From Irineochytrium annulatum (Eukaryota > Chytridiomycota > Chytridiomycetes > Chytridiales > Chytridiaceae): a stretch of DNA of 12,072 nt. The translations under genes and the position numbers were made by a program. The notes under the pieces were generated by a model that saw nothing but the letters and a program-made list of their open reading frames with translations, was not told the DNA's origin and made no database searches. Numbering within the stretch: the first letter of the stretch is position 1; each line of letters starts with the position of its first letter. The stretch spans positions 1 to 12,072 of the forward strand of contig JADGJL010000922.1 in assembly GCA_027600665.1 (NCBI GenBank), written 5' to 3'. Below are positions 1 through 8,996 of this stretch, piece after piece.

Positions 1-1
1 C

Positions 2-79
2 GGGAATAGTGGGAACATGGGGTATGGGAATAGTGGGGCGGGTGGGTGGAGGGGAGGGAGGGGAGGGTTCAGAAGATGA
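2..79 (+). CDS. C-terminal tail of a Gly/RGG-rich protein (5' end outside window)
   Basis: An open frame enters from the left edge and stops at TGA 77-79. It reads as a glycine-rich tail with two GNSG units and a closing WRGGRGGFRR, which has the RGG/RG composition typical of RNA-binding protein tails. A second frame (codons from base 3) is also open to about base 110, so frame choice rests on composition: the Gly-Asn-Ser/RGG reading is more protein-like than the alternative. Nothing of the folded part of the protein is in the window, so family and function cannot be named. Its stop lies only about 90 bp before the TAF12 start, so the two same-strand genes would be very close. The stretch could also be G-rich non-coding DNA. 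Confidence 0.4.
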   Translation, partial: GNSGNMGYGNSGAGGWRGGRGGFRR

Positions 80-169
80 TACGAAATATGTAAGCAAAAA
101 TAGTAAATAGATTTCATTGTTACAATAGTTCCAGTGATCAAGTCGTCAAAGTCTGCCGGCGGTCAATAA

Positions 170-1461
170 ATGCAAGCCGGCCTGCAGTCGCCGTACCGGC
201 CGCTGCTGGCCATGGGGCGCGGCCAGCCGGTGAATGGGAACAGCAACGGCGCCGTGAACGTCGCCGCCCTCCAACAGCAGCAGCTCCTCGTCAACAGCAT
301 CAAGAACCAGATACGGACCTGTCAGGAGCAGCTCAAGCGGCCGGACCTCACTGACATCGAGCGGATGGACTACCAGCACAAGATCCTGTCAGCGAACATC
401 AAGCTCCTGCCGTTCAACTTGAGGGAGAAGGTCCAGCGCGGCGATTGCACGGCCGAGCAGGCGCACGTGGCCGGGAAGAGGCAGCTGGAGCTGCTGAACG
501 GCCAAGCGTGGCAGATGTGCCAGATGATCCTGGCGGAGTTCCAGAAGGACACGGGGAACATTACGAGGCACTCCGGCATTTACAACGCGACCATTGTGTC
601 TGCTAGACAGTATCAGGCCATCAGGAACAACAGCAACGTCAACACCCCTACACCCGCTGCGAACGCGGTCGCGAATGCGAATAACCATGCCGGTATGAGC
701 CCGTGCATCCTTGGCTTCTTCCGGTCCCTGACTTTTATTAATTACGTATCCAGTAGCTCCAGCACCGGCGCCACCTCCTGTGACCCCGGCCCCCGTCGCG
801 ACCGCGGCCCCCCAAATAAAACCCGATGCCAGTTACGCGACATCCCCCTTCCAGTGCGCCCGTCTGTTCACTGACCAGTCCGGCGCACCCGTCGGCACCT
901 TCCCTTTACGGCCCAAGGGCCCGCTGAAGCGTACGCATGAGGACCAGCTCCGTGAGATCCGGGAGGCGTATGAGGCGGACCTGCGGGGACCCAGCTCGGT
1001 GCCCGTCAAGGGGAGCTTGCAGGATTTCGTCGGCCAGGTGGATCTGAGGGAGAAGATCGATAGAGATGTTGAGGAGGTTTGTGGACGCTGAGGCTTTTAT
1101 GTTCGGCGCGAAGCTAATGGTGAATGCAGATGATCCTGGAGATGGCGGATGATTTCATTGAAAGCGTCACAAACTTTGGATGCAAGATGGCGAAGCACAG
1201 GCGGTCGTCGGTGTTGGAGGTCAAGGACCTGCATTTCCATTTAGGTAAGAATGTTTACTATCGGCTTTTTGCCTGGGTTGCTGATTGCCTCTCTGTTTAT
1301 GAACAGAACGGAACTGGAACTTGAGAATACCGGGCTTTAACTCCAGCGAGGTCCGCATTTTGAGGAAGGGCCCGACGCAGACACACATCACGAAGAGCCA
1401 AAACGTCCGGAAAGCCGTACGCGACGACGGGATACGCGCGGCCCAACAGGGCGTGACTTAG
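170..1461 (+). CDS. TAF12: Transcription initiation factor TFIID subunit 12 (TAF12), histone-fold protein
   Basis: Exons 170-692, 754-1076, 1130-1244 and 1307-1461 join in frame to 371 residues; introns 693-753, 1077-1129 and 1245-1306 are GT-AG. Residues about 262-331 form the TAF12 histone fold: LQDFVGQVD, then [16 protein letters not shown], the basic [18 protein letters not shown] segment, and [11 protein letters not shown], which is rebuilt across the third intron. The N-terminal half has a Q-rich, coiled-coil-like stretch (residues about 34-60) and a Pro/Ala linker near 175-195. TAF12 pairs with TAF4 in TFIID and with Ada1 in SAGA, forming an H2B/H2A-like dimer that supports RNA polymerase II initiation in the nucleus. 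ATG 170 is chosen because an in-frame TAA lies directly before it; ATG 212 is a possible later start. Family identity is strong; the extreme N-terminus is less certain. Confidence 0.9.
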
Positions 1462-1836
1462 GCGCATCCAAAGCTGCATTTCGTGTTCCTGCCTTTGTTG
1501 CAATCCTGATTTTAATATATACCCAAGCATTAGCATATACATTGATTTGGGCTGCGTTGTTGAAATCACCTCCATTAATTTCACATGCATTTGCTTCATT
1601 CATGAAGGATGATTACGTTAACATAAATCTGCATGAGGCGCCAGAGCTACAACCGGGTATCGCGCATCGCGCATCGGTTCATGCCAATCACGTCCCATCT
1701 CCATCAGGGATTGGAGCGGCGGGAGGTTTCGCTCCCGCATCTTGGACCTTTCCAATTACCGAGCCCTTAACCCGCCCTCAATTCTCGAACCTTGGAAACG
1801 GTATAGCATTCGCCGTGCATTCCATTCGCATCAGCA
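1462..1836. other. Intergenic region, TAF12 to ERICH3-like gene
   Basis: This 375 bp gap separates two same-strand genes and should hold the TAF12 3' end and the promoter of the next gene. It contains an AT-rich patch with TAATATATA near 1513-1521 and a small 7 bp direct repeat (ATCGCGC, about 2.5 copies) near 1659-1677. Open frames crossing it have no recognisable composition. No RNA gene was seen. Confidence 0.5.
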
Positions 1837-2810
1837 ATGCAGTCTCAGGAGAGCGCGAGGGCGTCCGTCGTGAAGCAATCGCGTCCAGCATCCGACGGGC
1901 GGGGTCACGGTGAGAGCTTCCCGCCCATAGCCACCAGGGGGTTAGAGAGGGCGGGGAGGGCACCGCCGAACGGTTGGCATGACAAGGCCGTGGCCGTCGC
2001 GCGGAACGGCGGGGACAACAAGCGGTTCGTTGGACGGAGGCGCGGAAGTGGTTGGGAATTTGCTGACGTGTTTATCCTCCAGGACGTGTGATCTCAGCAG
2101 CGCGAGGGCGAAGGAGAAGTCGTATGATATCAACCTGGTGACAAACCATATGCCGTAAGTCCCTTGGATAACGCGGTAGCTGCGTTGCTAACTGTTTGCT
2201 TATGCTTTCCAGCATCTACGAGCCGCTCCTGGACGAATTCCTTGCGGACTACTTCAGCGACGCGCGGACGAGGAAGCATCTGCTTAAGCTGGGACTGGTC
2301 GGTGTTCTGGCGCAACTTTTCGCCTTCTAAGCGATTAATATTTCGTACCAGATTGATGACCAGGGACGCATTGTGGACAAGCAGACGTTCAAGCACAACC
2401 AGATCAACATTGGCAAGATGCAGTACGAGCGGAACGTCCTGAAGCGGCAGGAGGAGCGCGCATTGGACCGCGACATTGAGGTCGCGGTCCGTCGACGGAT
2501 GGCGGAGGATCGCGGCGCGCCGAGGTCCAACAAGACGGCGAGGTTCAACCGGGTAACTGACGTTTACATTATCACAGGGGAGAAGTCCAACTAACGTCAT
2601 TTTGTGGAAAACTCGCAGTACGCAGAACCCTCATCGCAAGCGGTCCCATATCCTGAATTCCTGTCCCAGTACCCGATAACAATGTGGAAGACGGCGCTGA
2701 ACTACGCGGAGCACCCGTCGCCGATGATGCATGCGGAGCAGATGCTCATGGGGCGGCTGCGGTCGCAGAACGCGAGGGGTTTGAAGGTGGGGACGGGGAC
2801 GCACAAGTGA
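1837..2810 (+). CDS. Uncharacterised protein with ERICH3 N-terminal-like domain
   Basis: Exons 1837-2024, 2083-2154, 2213-2297, 2352-2552 and 2619-2810 join in frame to 245 residues, with introns of 54-66 bp, most with clear branch motifs (CTGAC, CTAAG, CTAAC). The donors at 2025 (GTTCGT) and 2298 (GTCGGT) are weak but are the ones that keep frame. Residues 64-182 look structured: KEKSYDINLVTNHM, then IYEPLLDEFLADYFSDARTR, KHLLKLGLIDDQGRIVDKQT, then a charged helix rich in Lys, Arg and Glu. By recall this follows the pattern of animal glutamate-rich protein 3 (ERICH3): a 'LxDxxLxxYFxxxRxRxHLxxxGLIxxxGRI' block followed by a basic-acidic helix. The first 63 residues are low complexity and the start is uncertain. 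The C-terminus (183-245) has no recognised motif. Function in fungi is unknown to me. Confidence 0.65.
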
Positions 2811-3181
2811 AGGATGTTGAGGCGCATGAGTATCTGCGTAGCGGTCGCGGGGTCTTATGTGATGCTAATTACGCGTCGAGAACTCCCCAATATCAATTTA
2901 TCTCTCCTCGCATCAACTTTTATTAAGTGCAGGCATGCTTCCACATGTGTCCCATGATGTCTCCAATTTTTTCGTGCCTCGAATGATGCTGCACTATGAT
3001 GAACATTCTCGTCGGGAAGCCCGCTATCTTCGGTCGAGTTGGAGAAGTTGTGCAGAAATGCGCAACTACCGGTCTGTCCTTGAAACGATCATAATAAAAC
3101 ATATGAACAAGTATATTCCATTGCGATAAATATGCACACAAAGATTGATCTTGCCCTAAACACAAAATTTGAGAAAAATAG
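2811..3181. other. Convergent intergenic region
   Basis: This 371 bp stretch lies between two genes that converge and should contain both 3' untranslated ends. It is more AT-rich than its flanks and includes AATAAAA near 3093-3099 on the plus strand. Short open frames here on both strands lack any recognisable domain or compositional signal. No RNA gene or repeat was seen. Confidence 0.5.
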
Positions 3182-4315
3182 CTACAGCTTGGCGTGGATG
3201 AACTGGCAAAGGTCGGCGAGGCACGCGTCACGCGCCTTCCTGATGTCCTCGTTCAAGTCATCACCCCGGGCAGCAAAGCCGTGGGTGGTGCCTGGGTATT
3301 CCTTGAAGATGATGTCCAACGACTTCTTCTCAGCGATCGCCTTCAAAGCCTTCACCGTCGCCTCGGAGAAGTTGCCGTCATACGCCGCGAGGCAGAAAAT
3401 GCCGGGCTTTTTGCTAGACAACGCCTCAAAGTCCTTTGGCACCGACACGTTGGAGGGGTGGCAGTTAGCGTATGCATCAACGCGCGGCTCGCTGTCGGCT
3501 CCGTGAAGAATCGAGTAGCGGCCTATAAGAGGAAACAATGTCAATTGCTCCTTCACACTCGTCGCCAAGTCTCTCACCGCCAAAACAGTATCCGACGACA
3601 CCGATCTTTGAAGCCTTCAGGTTCACCTTCACATCCTCAAGGACGGCGTTGATAACGGGCAGAGTCTATCTCTGAGCCATCAGAACTTCGGCGCAAGTGA
3701 TTGAACTGAATCGAACCTGGCTATCACCGTGCTTGGCGATCCATGGAATGACCGTCGGCAGCAACGTGACAAGCGACCCGACCTGCCAGAGCCTGTCCCA
3801 ATACGTCACTGGCTTATCCATCACTGTCGCATGCATGTTTAGATGTCCGCGTTGCAGCCTGGCTTTGCTTACACTTATAGTTGAGCCGCTTCTTATCAAT
3901 AGGGTCACCTATATACATGGTACGTTACAAACGCATCCAAAACGACGAACAGCTAAACAAAGCTCACCCAAAAGGATGTCAGGCACGATCACGTTGACGC
4001 CCGACTTGGCGATAGTGTCAGCAATAATGCGGACATTCACGATTTTGTAACCGAAGCTACAAAACGCCAGAAATCAGGAAACGAAAGAAGGGTATTATAT
4101 GGCCAACGCACATGTCCGTCCAGATGATCACGTAGCGGTCGGTGGCCGTCGGAGGGCGCGCAACGTAGGTGTCGACTCCGCCAATCTTCTCCTCTGTTCC
4201 CGTCGGCTCGCCCTCCCATAGGAATCCGGTCCTGCAGGAGATCAATGCAATCACATATCAGTATCGCGGTCACAGCACGATTAGCGCACTTGCAGCATTC
4301 CGGGACGCCTGCCAT
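3182..4315 (-). CDS. Dienelactone hydrolase family protein (carboxymethylenebutenolidase-like)
   Basis: Seven exons (4315-4290, 4231-4112, 4056-3968, 3908-3873, 3823-3717, 3665-3578, 3522-3182) join to 268 residues, a normal DLH length; introns are 49-59 bp. The start MAGVPECCK is followed by TGFLWEGEPTGTEEKIGGVD, the usual entry of fungal DLH proteins. An alpha/beta-hydrolase nucleophile elbow GYCFGG puts the catalytic Cys at 153; Asp204 (AAYDGNF) and His236 (GTTHGFAARGD) complete the likely Cys-Asp-His triad. DLH enzymes hydrolyse dienelactone to maleylacetate in chlorocatechol degradation, but fungal members are broad and mostly of unknown substrate, probably cytosolic esterases or lactonases. 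It runs in tandem behind TOE1 with 174 bp between. An upstream in-frame extension exists but MAGVPECC is the natural start. Family call is strong; substrate is not assignable. Confidence 0.88.
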
Positions 4316-4441
4316 GATTGATAAAAATAATGATGTTGTTGAAGAACCTGCTGTTCGCGTCAATTTCAAGCCAGCACAAGCCAGTCCAACCGCGCCGCTG
4401 GCGCCGCTTCTGCCCCGCCTAGTTTCTCCACGAATACGTAA

Positions 4442-4467
4442 TCTATATACCACAACCGTCTATATAC
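4442..4467 (-). promoter_or_regulatory. Paired TATA-like elements upstream of the DLH gene
   Basis: The 9-mer TCTATATAC occurs at 4442-4450 and again at 4459-4467, reading GTATATAGA toward the DLH start about 127-152 bp downstream on the minus strand. These are the best TATA-like motifs in the 174 bp between the TOE1 stop and the DLH start. No transcript start is known, so the role is inferred. Confidence 0.3.
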
Positions 4468-4489
4468 AACTACTCTGCTCAACTCTGAA

Positions 4490-6297
4490 CTATCCAATCC
4501 GCTCCTTCGCGGCGCGTTCCACCCTGTTCCGGTGGCCCTGGCTCGTCTTCGAGAACGAGCTCCCCTTCAAGGGCAGCGGCCGCTCCTTCCCCATGAGATA
4601 AAGCATATTCCTCTGCTTCTCCAGGATCTCCGGGTGCTCAGCGAGCTGGACCGCAAAAACGAAGCCCGTCATGAAGGCGTCAAAGCAGGCCGAGTGATAC
4701 GTCTCGAACACCGTCCCCGGCTGGGCGTGAACCACAGCGGGCAGCGGCGTTATCAACGGAGCCGCGTCCTCCTCCATGACGTCATGCTGTGCCTTGCCCT
4801 TCTTTACTTCCAACGCGGCCTCCGTTGCGACCGCAGTGTCGGGGAAAGAATCCTCTTTGCTCGCGCCATCACTCCCGTTCATCTCCACACCGTGCGCCTC
4901 ATCGCCGTTCTCGGTCTTACTCAGTCGCTTCTTCGCGGAAGCATCGCCATCATCCTCACCCTCACCCCCGTTCTCCGTCCTCTGGCGCTTCTTCCCGGAC
5001 GAATCATACTGCTCCTCATAGTCCAAAATTATATCCAGATCGTGCGACAATGTACAAAGGCGACCAGAAATGCAGTGTCCGTGGTTCTGTAAAGGAATAA
5101 TTAGCTTGCCCAGCGTACCGCCCCAGCAGACTTACAGCATACTGAGAGCAGTAGGCGGCCCGCGCGGGCGGCTTCTTCCGCTTGTTCGCCCGCTTTGCTT
5201 CCTCCGGTCGCTGCCACGCGGTTTCGGCGGCAAAGCTCTGTCCCGCAAGCTGCGGTCCTGACGCTGGTGATGTCGTCCGATCTGCGATGTCCCACGTGAT
5301 GAAGGGGAGTGGCGGCAGCGGTTGAGCAGGATCGTTGAGTTTCCTTTTCAGCTGCTTCCTCTCGCTAAGCACAGGTTAACAATACAAAGTAATGAAGTCA
5401 GAACCGATACATACTACTTTCGGAATAGATACGCCAAGAATGATGTCTGCTCTCGCGTGACGTAGTCCGAGACGACCTTGGTGTCGTATATGCCGCCGGT
5501 GAACATGGCCGTCAAGTCTTCAATCAGCACGTTCACGTCCGTCGGCAGGTCGGCGTGGAACGAGCGATAGAGGAACATGACGTCCAGGAGACCGTTGTGA
5601 ACTATCACCGGGACACCTCGGTTGAGAACATGGTCAAAGAGGCCGCGGATGGTGGAATTGCTGCTGTCGGGAGGGCAGTCGGGCTTTAAGCGCGACATAA
5701 TTAAAATCAGAGCTTGGGTCCTCCATAGGCAGCCATTTATTAATAAACGTACTCACATGATCATCACCTGGGTAGTACGGAATGCCGTCCCGGAAGAGGC
5801 GATTGAAATCAAAGCCATTGTCCACTAAGAAGGCCATGCTGTCCGGCGATATGACGTGGTCCTTTGAGTTCACCAGGAGGAAATTAAAGTTGCTGATCCG
5901 GTAATGAGCCGTGGGACCGCGCTTTGTCGCGGAGGACGACGAGGAGGCCCCAGCAGGGTCCAAAGTCTGTGCGGGCTTCTTCTCGAAAGTGGTAATGCCC
6001 ATAGCGACCAGCGCGTGGCCGTTGACGACCTCTGAGAGAACCGTGTATCTGTTTCGAAGATCTCTACATGGGGATTTGAGATTTGCGCGTTGTAAACACC
6101 GAACTATCGAATCAAGCTAACCGCGGCATTGGACCTCTCGCCGAGCCGAGGCCGGTGAACTCAGTGTCGATTGCGATGAACGTGGCGTTGTCGACGCAGT
6201 GTCGGAACGCGGGCCCCATTTGGCGCAGGTTGTGGCGCGTTACATCGTTGAACTGCGGGATGGTTGGTGGGAGTGCCGAAGTTGATGAAGGTGACAT
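4490..6297 (-). CDS. TOE1: TOE1-like CAF1/DEDD 3'-exoribonuclease with C3H1 zinc finger
   Basis: Exons 6297-6122, 6063-5757, 5683-5415, 5364-5136 and 5086-4490 join to 525 residues (human TOE1 is about 510). The DEDD nuclease residues are visible: Asp44 and Glu46 in IAIDTEFTGLG, Asp195 in IVHNGLLDVMFLY, Asp228 in GGIYDTKVV. A C-x8-C-x5-C-x3-H finger follows (Cys323, Cys332, Cys338, His342, ending TLSHDLDIIL). A lysine/arginine-rich run (about 308-319) and KKRQR further on look like nuclear localisation signals. The C-terminal FDAFMTGFVFAVQL plus a GxxxPLPLKGSSFSKTSQGH segment matches the TOE1 tail. In animals TOE1 trims 3' ends of snRNAs and other small RNAs in the nucleus and Cajal bodies. 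Key splice choices: donor GTATGT at 5414 restores FRKYERKQ; a 73 bp second intron removes an alternate frame. Possible error: the donor of intron 1 (6121, GTTAGC). Confidence 0.9.
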
Positions 6298-6485
6298 TTC
6301 TGAACTTGGTTGCTTTCACAATTCTTCCTTCGGACTCCAACACTTCTCCCAGTTCCTCTTTGTTGTCAAGTGGCCGTGGAGCAGAGCAGAATGGCCACTT
6401 CAACGAAGAATAAATTCAAAGGCTTCCACACCGCGTTGGGCATCGCATATTTTCTTTGCTCATCGGTATCCATCTTTTCGTGAGC

Positions 6486-6685
6486 TTATACTTTTGCGCT
6501 AATGCCCTGCACGAAATTGCGGCGGGGTTCTGACTTATAGTTGCGCAGCCAGGCTAGGATAAAGGCAACGTCAGGCGTCTTGCGCTTATCCGATAGGAGC
6601 CGTGCCGCGTGTTCGCTAAAGACGGGCCTGAGACGTCGGGTCGTCCTGGAAGGCGGACAAGTTCCAGGTCCGTGCTGGCGACCAT
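6486..6685 (-). CDS. Possible small hypothetical gene (two-exon model), weak
   Basis: On the minus strand ATG 6685 opens MVASTDLELVRLPGRPD; a GT-AG intron 6634-6579 (56 bp) would join it in frame to TPDVAFILAWLRNYKSEPRR and end at TAA 6488-6486, giving 47 residues. The second part looks like real protein (amphipathic, Trp/Tyr-containing, then basic). It is also open upstream without splicing, in a different frame from the ATG, so the first exon is uncertain. I do not recognise a family. It lies upstream of TOE1 on the same strand and overlaps the CNT leader. It may be a chance open frame, a decayed gene, or a longer gene whose further exons I cannot place. Confidence 0.22.
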
Positions 6686-6704
6686 TGTGAAGGGCGAGGG
6701 GGTG

Positions 6705-6770
6705 GTAAGTAAGTGGTGGTGCCCAAAAAATTTACCTTCCGTTTCGTCTTTTTTTTTTTTTTCATTTCAG
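6705..6770 (+). other. Putative 5' leader intron of the nucleoside transporter gene
   Basis: A strong donor GTAAGT at 6705 is followed by a run of fifteen or more T's and the acceptor TTCATTTCAG ending at 6770, giving a 66 bp intron like others in the window. It lies upstream of the CNT start codon, so it would be spliced from the leader. The 66 bp length means splicing does not change frame, but no ATG lies upstream in the CNT frame. Confidence 0.5.
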
Positions 6771-6807
6771 TTTCTCTTGGGCGACTGGCCCACTGGCTGG
6801 CTTGGAC

Positions 6808-6813
6808 ATGTAG
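6808..6813 (+). promoter_or_regulatory. Minimal upstream start-stop codon pair (ATG TAG) in the CNT leader
   Basis: ATG at 6808-6810 is followed at once by TAG, a start-stop element that can stall or reduce initiation downstream. It lies 195 bp before the CNT ATG and just after the putative leader intron. It matters only if the transcript begins upstream of it, which is not shown. Confidence 0.35.
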
Positions 6814-6895
6814 GGAGAATAACTTCCTTTTTCGGTGGTTATTTTCCCTGCTCGTGTTCCCCGGCCTTCTCCGAGTGCTTATCGGTCAGGCGGGG

Positions 6896-6934
6896 ATGGG
6901 GGGGCCTCGAAACGCCCACGCTCGTCCTTCTTAA
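6896..6934 (+). promoter_or_regulatory. Short upstream ORF (12 codons) in the CNT leader
   Basis: ATG 6896 opens a 12-residue frame (MGGPRNAHARPS) closed by TAA 6932-6934, 73 bp before the CNT start. It is in a different frame from CNT. It could limit translation of the transporter if included in the mRNA; no conservation data are available to test this. Confidence 0.35.
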
Positions 6935-7007
6935 AGGGTGCGCCGTCCCGATTGTGGTCCGCGTCGTCTGTCCGTTCCCCCCCAGAACCTCCACCTCATC
7001 ACATACT

Positions 7008-8996
7008 ATGACCGACGCGTCGGAGAAGGCCGTCATGGCCGCGGAGGCTGAGACCTCGGTTGCCGTTGCTGAGAGCAAGGAGATGCAGGAGATCGCCATC
7101 AACGACTTGCCGATAGAGCATCTGGATGACCCCGAGGCGAAGGAGAAGCCGCACTTCGGCAAGAGGGACCAGAAGACGGCCATCATTCACCTGCTGATCT
7201 GGTTGGCCATCACCGCCTACATCATTCGTGAGTATCGCGTGTGGAAGCGCGTTGCAATCTTCTTGGCCTGACTGCCTCGCCCTTCTCCTTTCAGCCCTCA
7301 TGATCCTCGGCAAGGGCAAGTACGGCTACGAGTTCGTCATCCTCCTCTGGGTGTTCGTCTCCCTACGCCTCCTCGCCCAGCACGTGTCGATGTCCTACTA
7401 CGTGTACACGCCGCTAGGCAAGGCCTTCGACGCCACCTTCGGCCGCATCCAGGTTAGTTGCCGCTACTTCTCTCTTAATTTCTCGTGTTTTGGTTGACAG
7501 AAGTACTGAACTTTCATCTTTTGCTCTTAGCGCGCCATCCCCGAGAAGTTCCAGATCCCCGCGCTGGCCGTCGTCCTTGTCGTCTTCATGCTCGCCGCCT
7601 CGCTGGGTTCCCCGACCACCAACATCGGCTCGATTCCCCAGCGGATCCAGTCCCTCATCGGTCTCTGCTTCCTCCTCGGCATCCTGTATGCTACCTCTAT
7701 CGACCGCAGCGCGATCAAGTGGCGCACTGTCGTCGTCGGCCTCCTCCTCCAGTACATCCTCGCTCTCATCATCCTCCGCACCCAGTTCGGCGTCAACGTC
7801 TTCAAATTCATCTCGAAAGTCATCACGCTGTTCCTCGGCGAGTCATACCAGGGCTTCGCTTTCCTCTTCGGCGACCTTGCCGCGGACAAGTACCTGAAGG
7901 GCCTTACCTTCACGTTCGCCGTCTCGGTCCTGCCCGCCATCGTTTTCTTCTGCTCGTTCATCTCGATCGTCTACTACCTCGGCGGCATGCAGTACATCGT
8001 CGCCAAGTTCGCTTGGGTCATGGTCAGGCTCATGGACACCTCGGGTGCCGAGTCCGTTGTCGCCGCCGCCTCGCCCTTCGTCGGTCAGGGTGAGTCTGCC
8101 CTCATGGTCAGGCCCTTCGTCGAGTACATGACCCAGGCCGAGCTCCACTCCACGATGACTTCCGGCTTCTCCACCATCGCCGGTAAGTCTTGGTTGCGTT
8201 ATTTTGCTGAGGAGGTACGCCGGCTTAACGTTACTTTTCAGGTTCCGTCTTGCTCGCGTACATCAAGTACACCGGTTACTCCGACGCCGCGACCTCCGCG
8301 CTCCTCGCGGCCTGCGTGCTCTCCGTCCCTTGCTCGCTCCTCGTTTCTAAGATGCGTTTCCCCGAGAAGGAGGACTCCCTCACGCGCGGTAACGTCCGTA
8401 TCCCGAAGTCCGAGGAGGAGGACGCCAACTTCCTTCACGCCGCCGGCAACGGCGCCGCCACCGGTGTCCAGCTCATCCTCCTCATCTCTGGCGCCCTTCT
8501 TTCCATCGTCACCCTCTACACGATCGCGGACTTCATCGTCGGCTTCCTCTTCGACATGATCAACGTCCACAACGAGATTGATGGCGGCGCCTGGGTCACG
8601 ATCAAGTTCGTCCTGTCCTACGTCTTCACCCCCATCGCCATCGCCATCGGTATCCCCCCGCACGACGCCCGCAAGGCCGCCGAGTTCATGGCGACGAAGA
8701 TGGTCGCCAACGAGTTCGTCGCCTACGCGAACTTGAACGGCTACGCCTACGGCAACGTCTCGAGCGCCGATGGCACCTTCCCGTCCAACGGCGCCTTCGA
8801 TGACCGCACGCTCAGGCTCCTCGCCTTCGCCCTCTGCGGGTTCGCCAACTTTGCGTCCATTGGTATCCAGATCGGTTGCCTGGGTGCCATGGCCCCCAGC
8901 CGGAAGAAGGACCTCGCTCAGCTTGCTCTTTCGGCCATGCTGTGCGGGACCTTCTCCACCTGGATTACGGCCGCCGTCGCTGGCTCGCTGCTTTAA
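7008..8996 (+). CDS. Concentrative nucleoside transporter (CNT / SLC28 family)
   Basis: Exons 7008-7227, 7295-7452, 7531-8182 and 8242-8996 join in frame to 594 residues. The N-terminal 50 or so residues are charged and cytosolic-looking, followed by repeated hydrophobic segments (for example about 85-103, 137-150, 165-178, 193-208, and the last near 575-594). The CNT substrate and ion region is clear: ESVVAAASPFVGQGESALMV (Gln312, Glu314) followed by the STMTSGFSTIAG helix-hairpin, with the third intron falling in that glycine; and the family signature A-x-K-x3-NEFVAY at 494-505. CNT proteins import nucleosides across the plasma membrane with H+ or Na+ coupling for salvage. ATG 7008 is the first ATG in its frame. 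Codons are strongly C-ending (CTC, GCC, ATC, TCC), more than in neighbouring genes, which suggests high expression. Substrate range and coupling ion cannot be read with confidence. Confidence 0.93.

Larger units (their letters stand above)
6298..7007. other. Divergent intergenic region between TOE1 and CNT
   Basis: This 710 bp region separates the divergent TOE1 (-) and CNT (+) starts and must hold both promoters and the CNT leader. It contains a likely leader intron (6705-6770), upstream AUGs of the transporter (6808 and 6896) and, on the minus strand, an open reading stretch of protein-like composition at 6486-6685. No strong TATA box was identified for either gene. Confidence 0.5.

Noticed and set aside
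1542..1913. A 123-codon plus-strand open frame between TAF12 and the ERICH3-like gene
   Set aside because: No recognisable protein composition or motif, and it overlaps the first ERICH3-like exon in another frame.
3706..3720. A tRNA B-box-like string (GGTTCGATTCA on the minus strand)
   Set aside because: It sits across an exon-intron border of the DLH gene, with no matching A box or cloverleaf stems around it.
4532..5092. A 186-codon plus-strand open frame
   Set aside because: It is the antisense shadow of the GC-rich last TOE1 exon; the minus-strand reading has the conserved zinc finger and FDAFMTGF tail.
6105..6134. Alternative TOE1 first intron of about 31 bp (6134 to 6104)
   Set aside because: It keeps frame but is too short for splicing; the 58 bp intron 6121-6064 also keeps frame and fits the other introns.
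6609..7007. In-frame N-terminal extension of the transporter
   Set aside because: The frame is open but begins with GTG and has no ATG before 7008; the sequence includes a T-run intron and has leader-like composition.
7485..8093. A 202-codon Arg/Pro/His-rich plus-strand open frame
   Set aside because: Frame-shifted shadow of the codon-biased CNT exon, with composition typical of such shadows.
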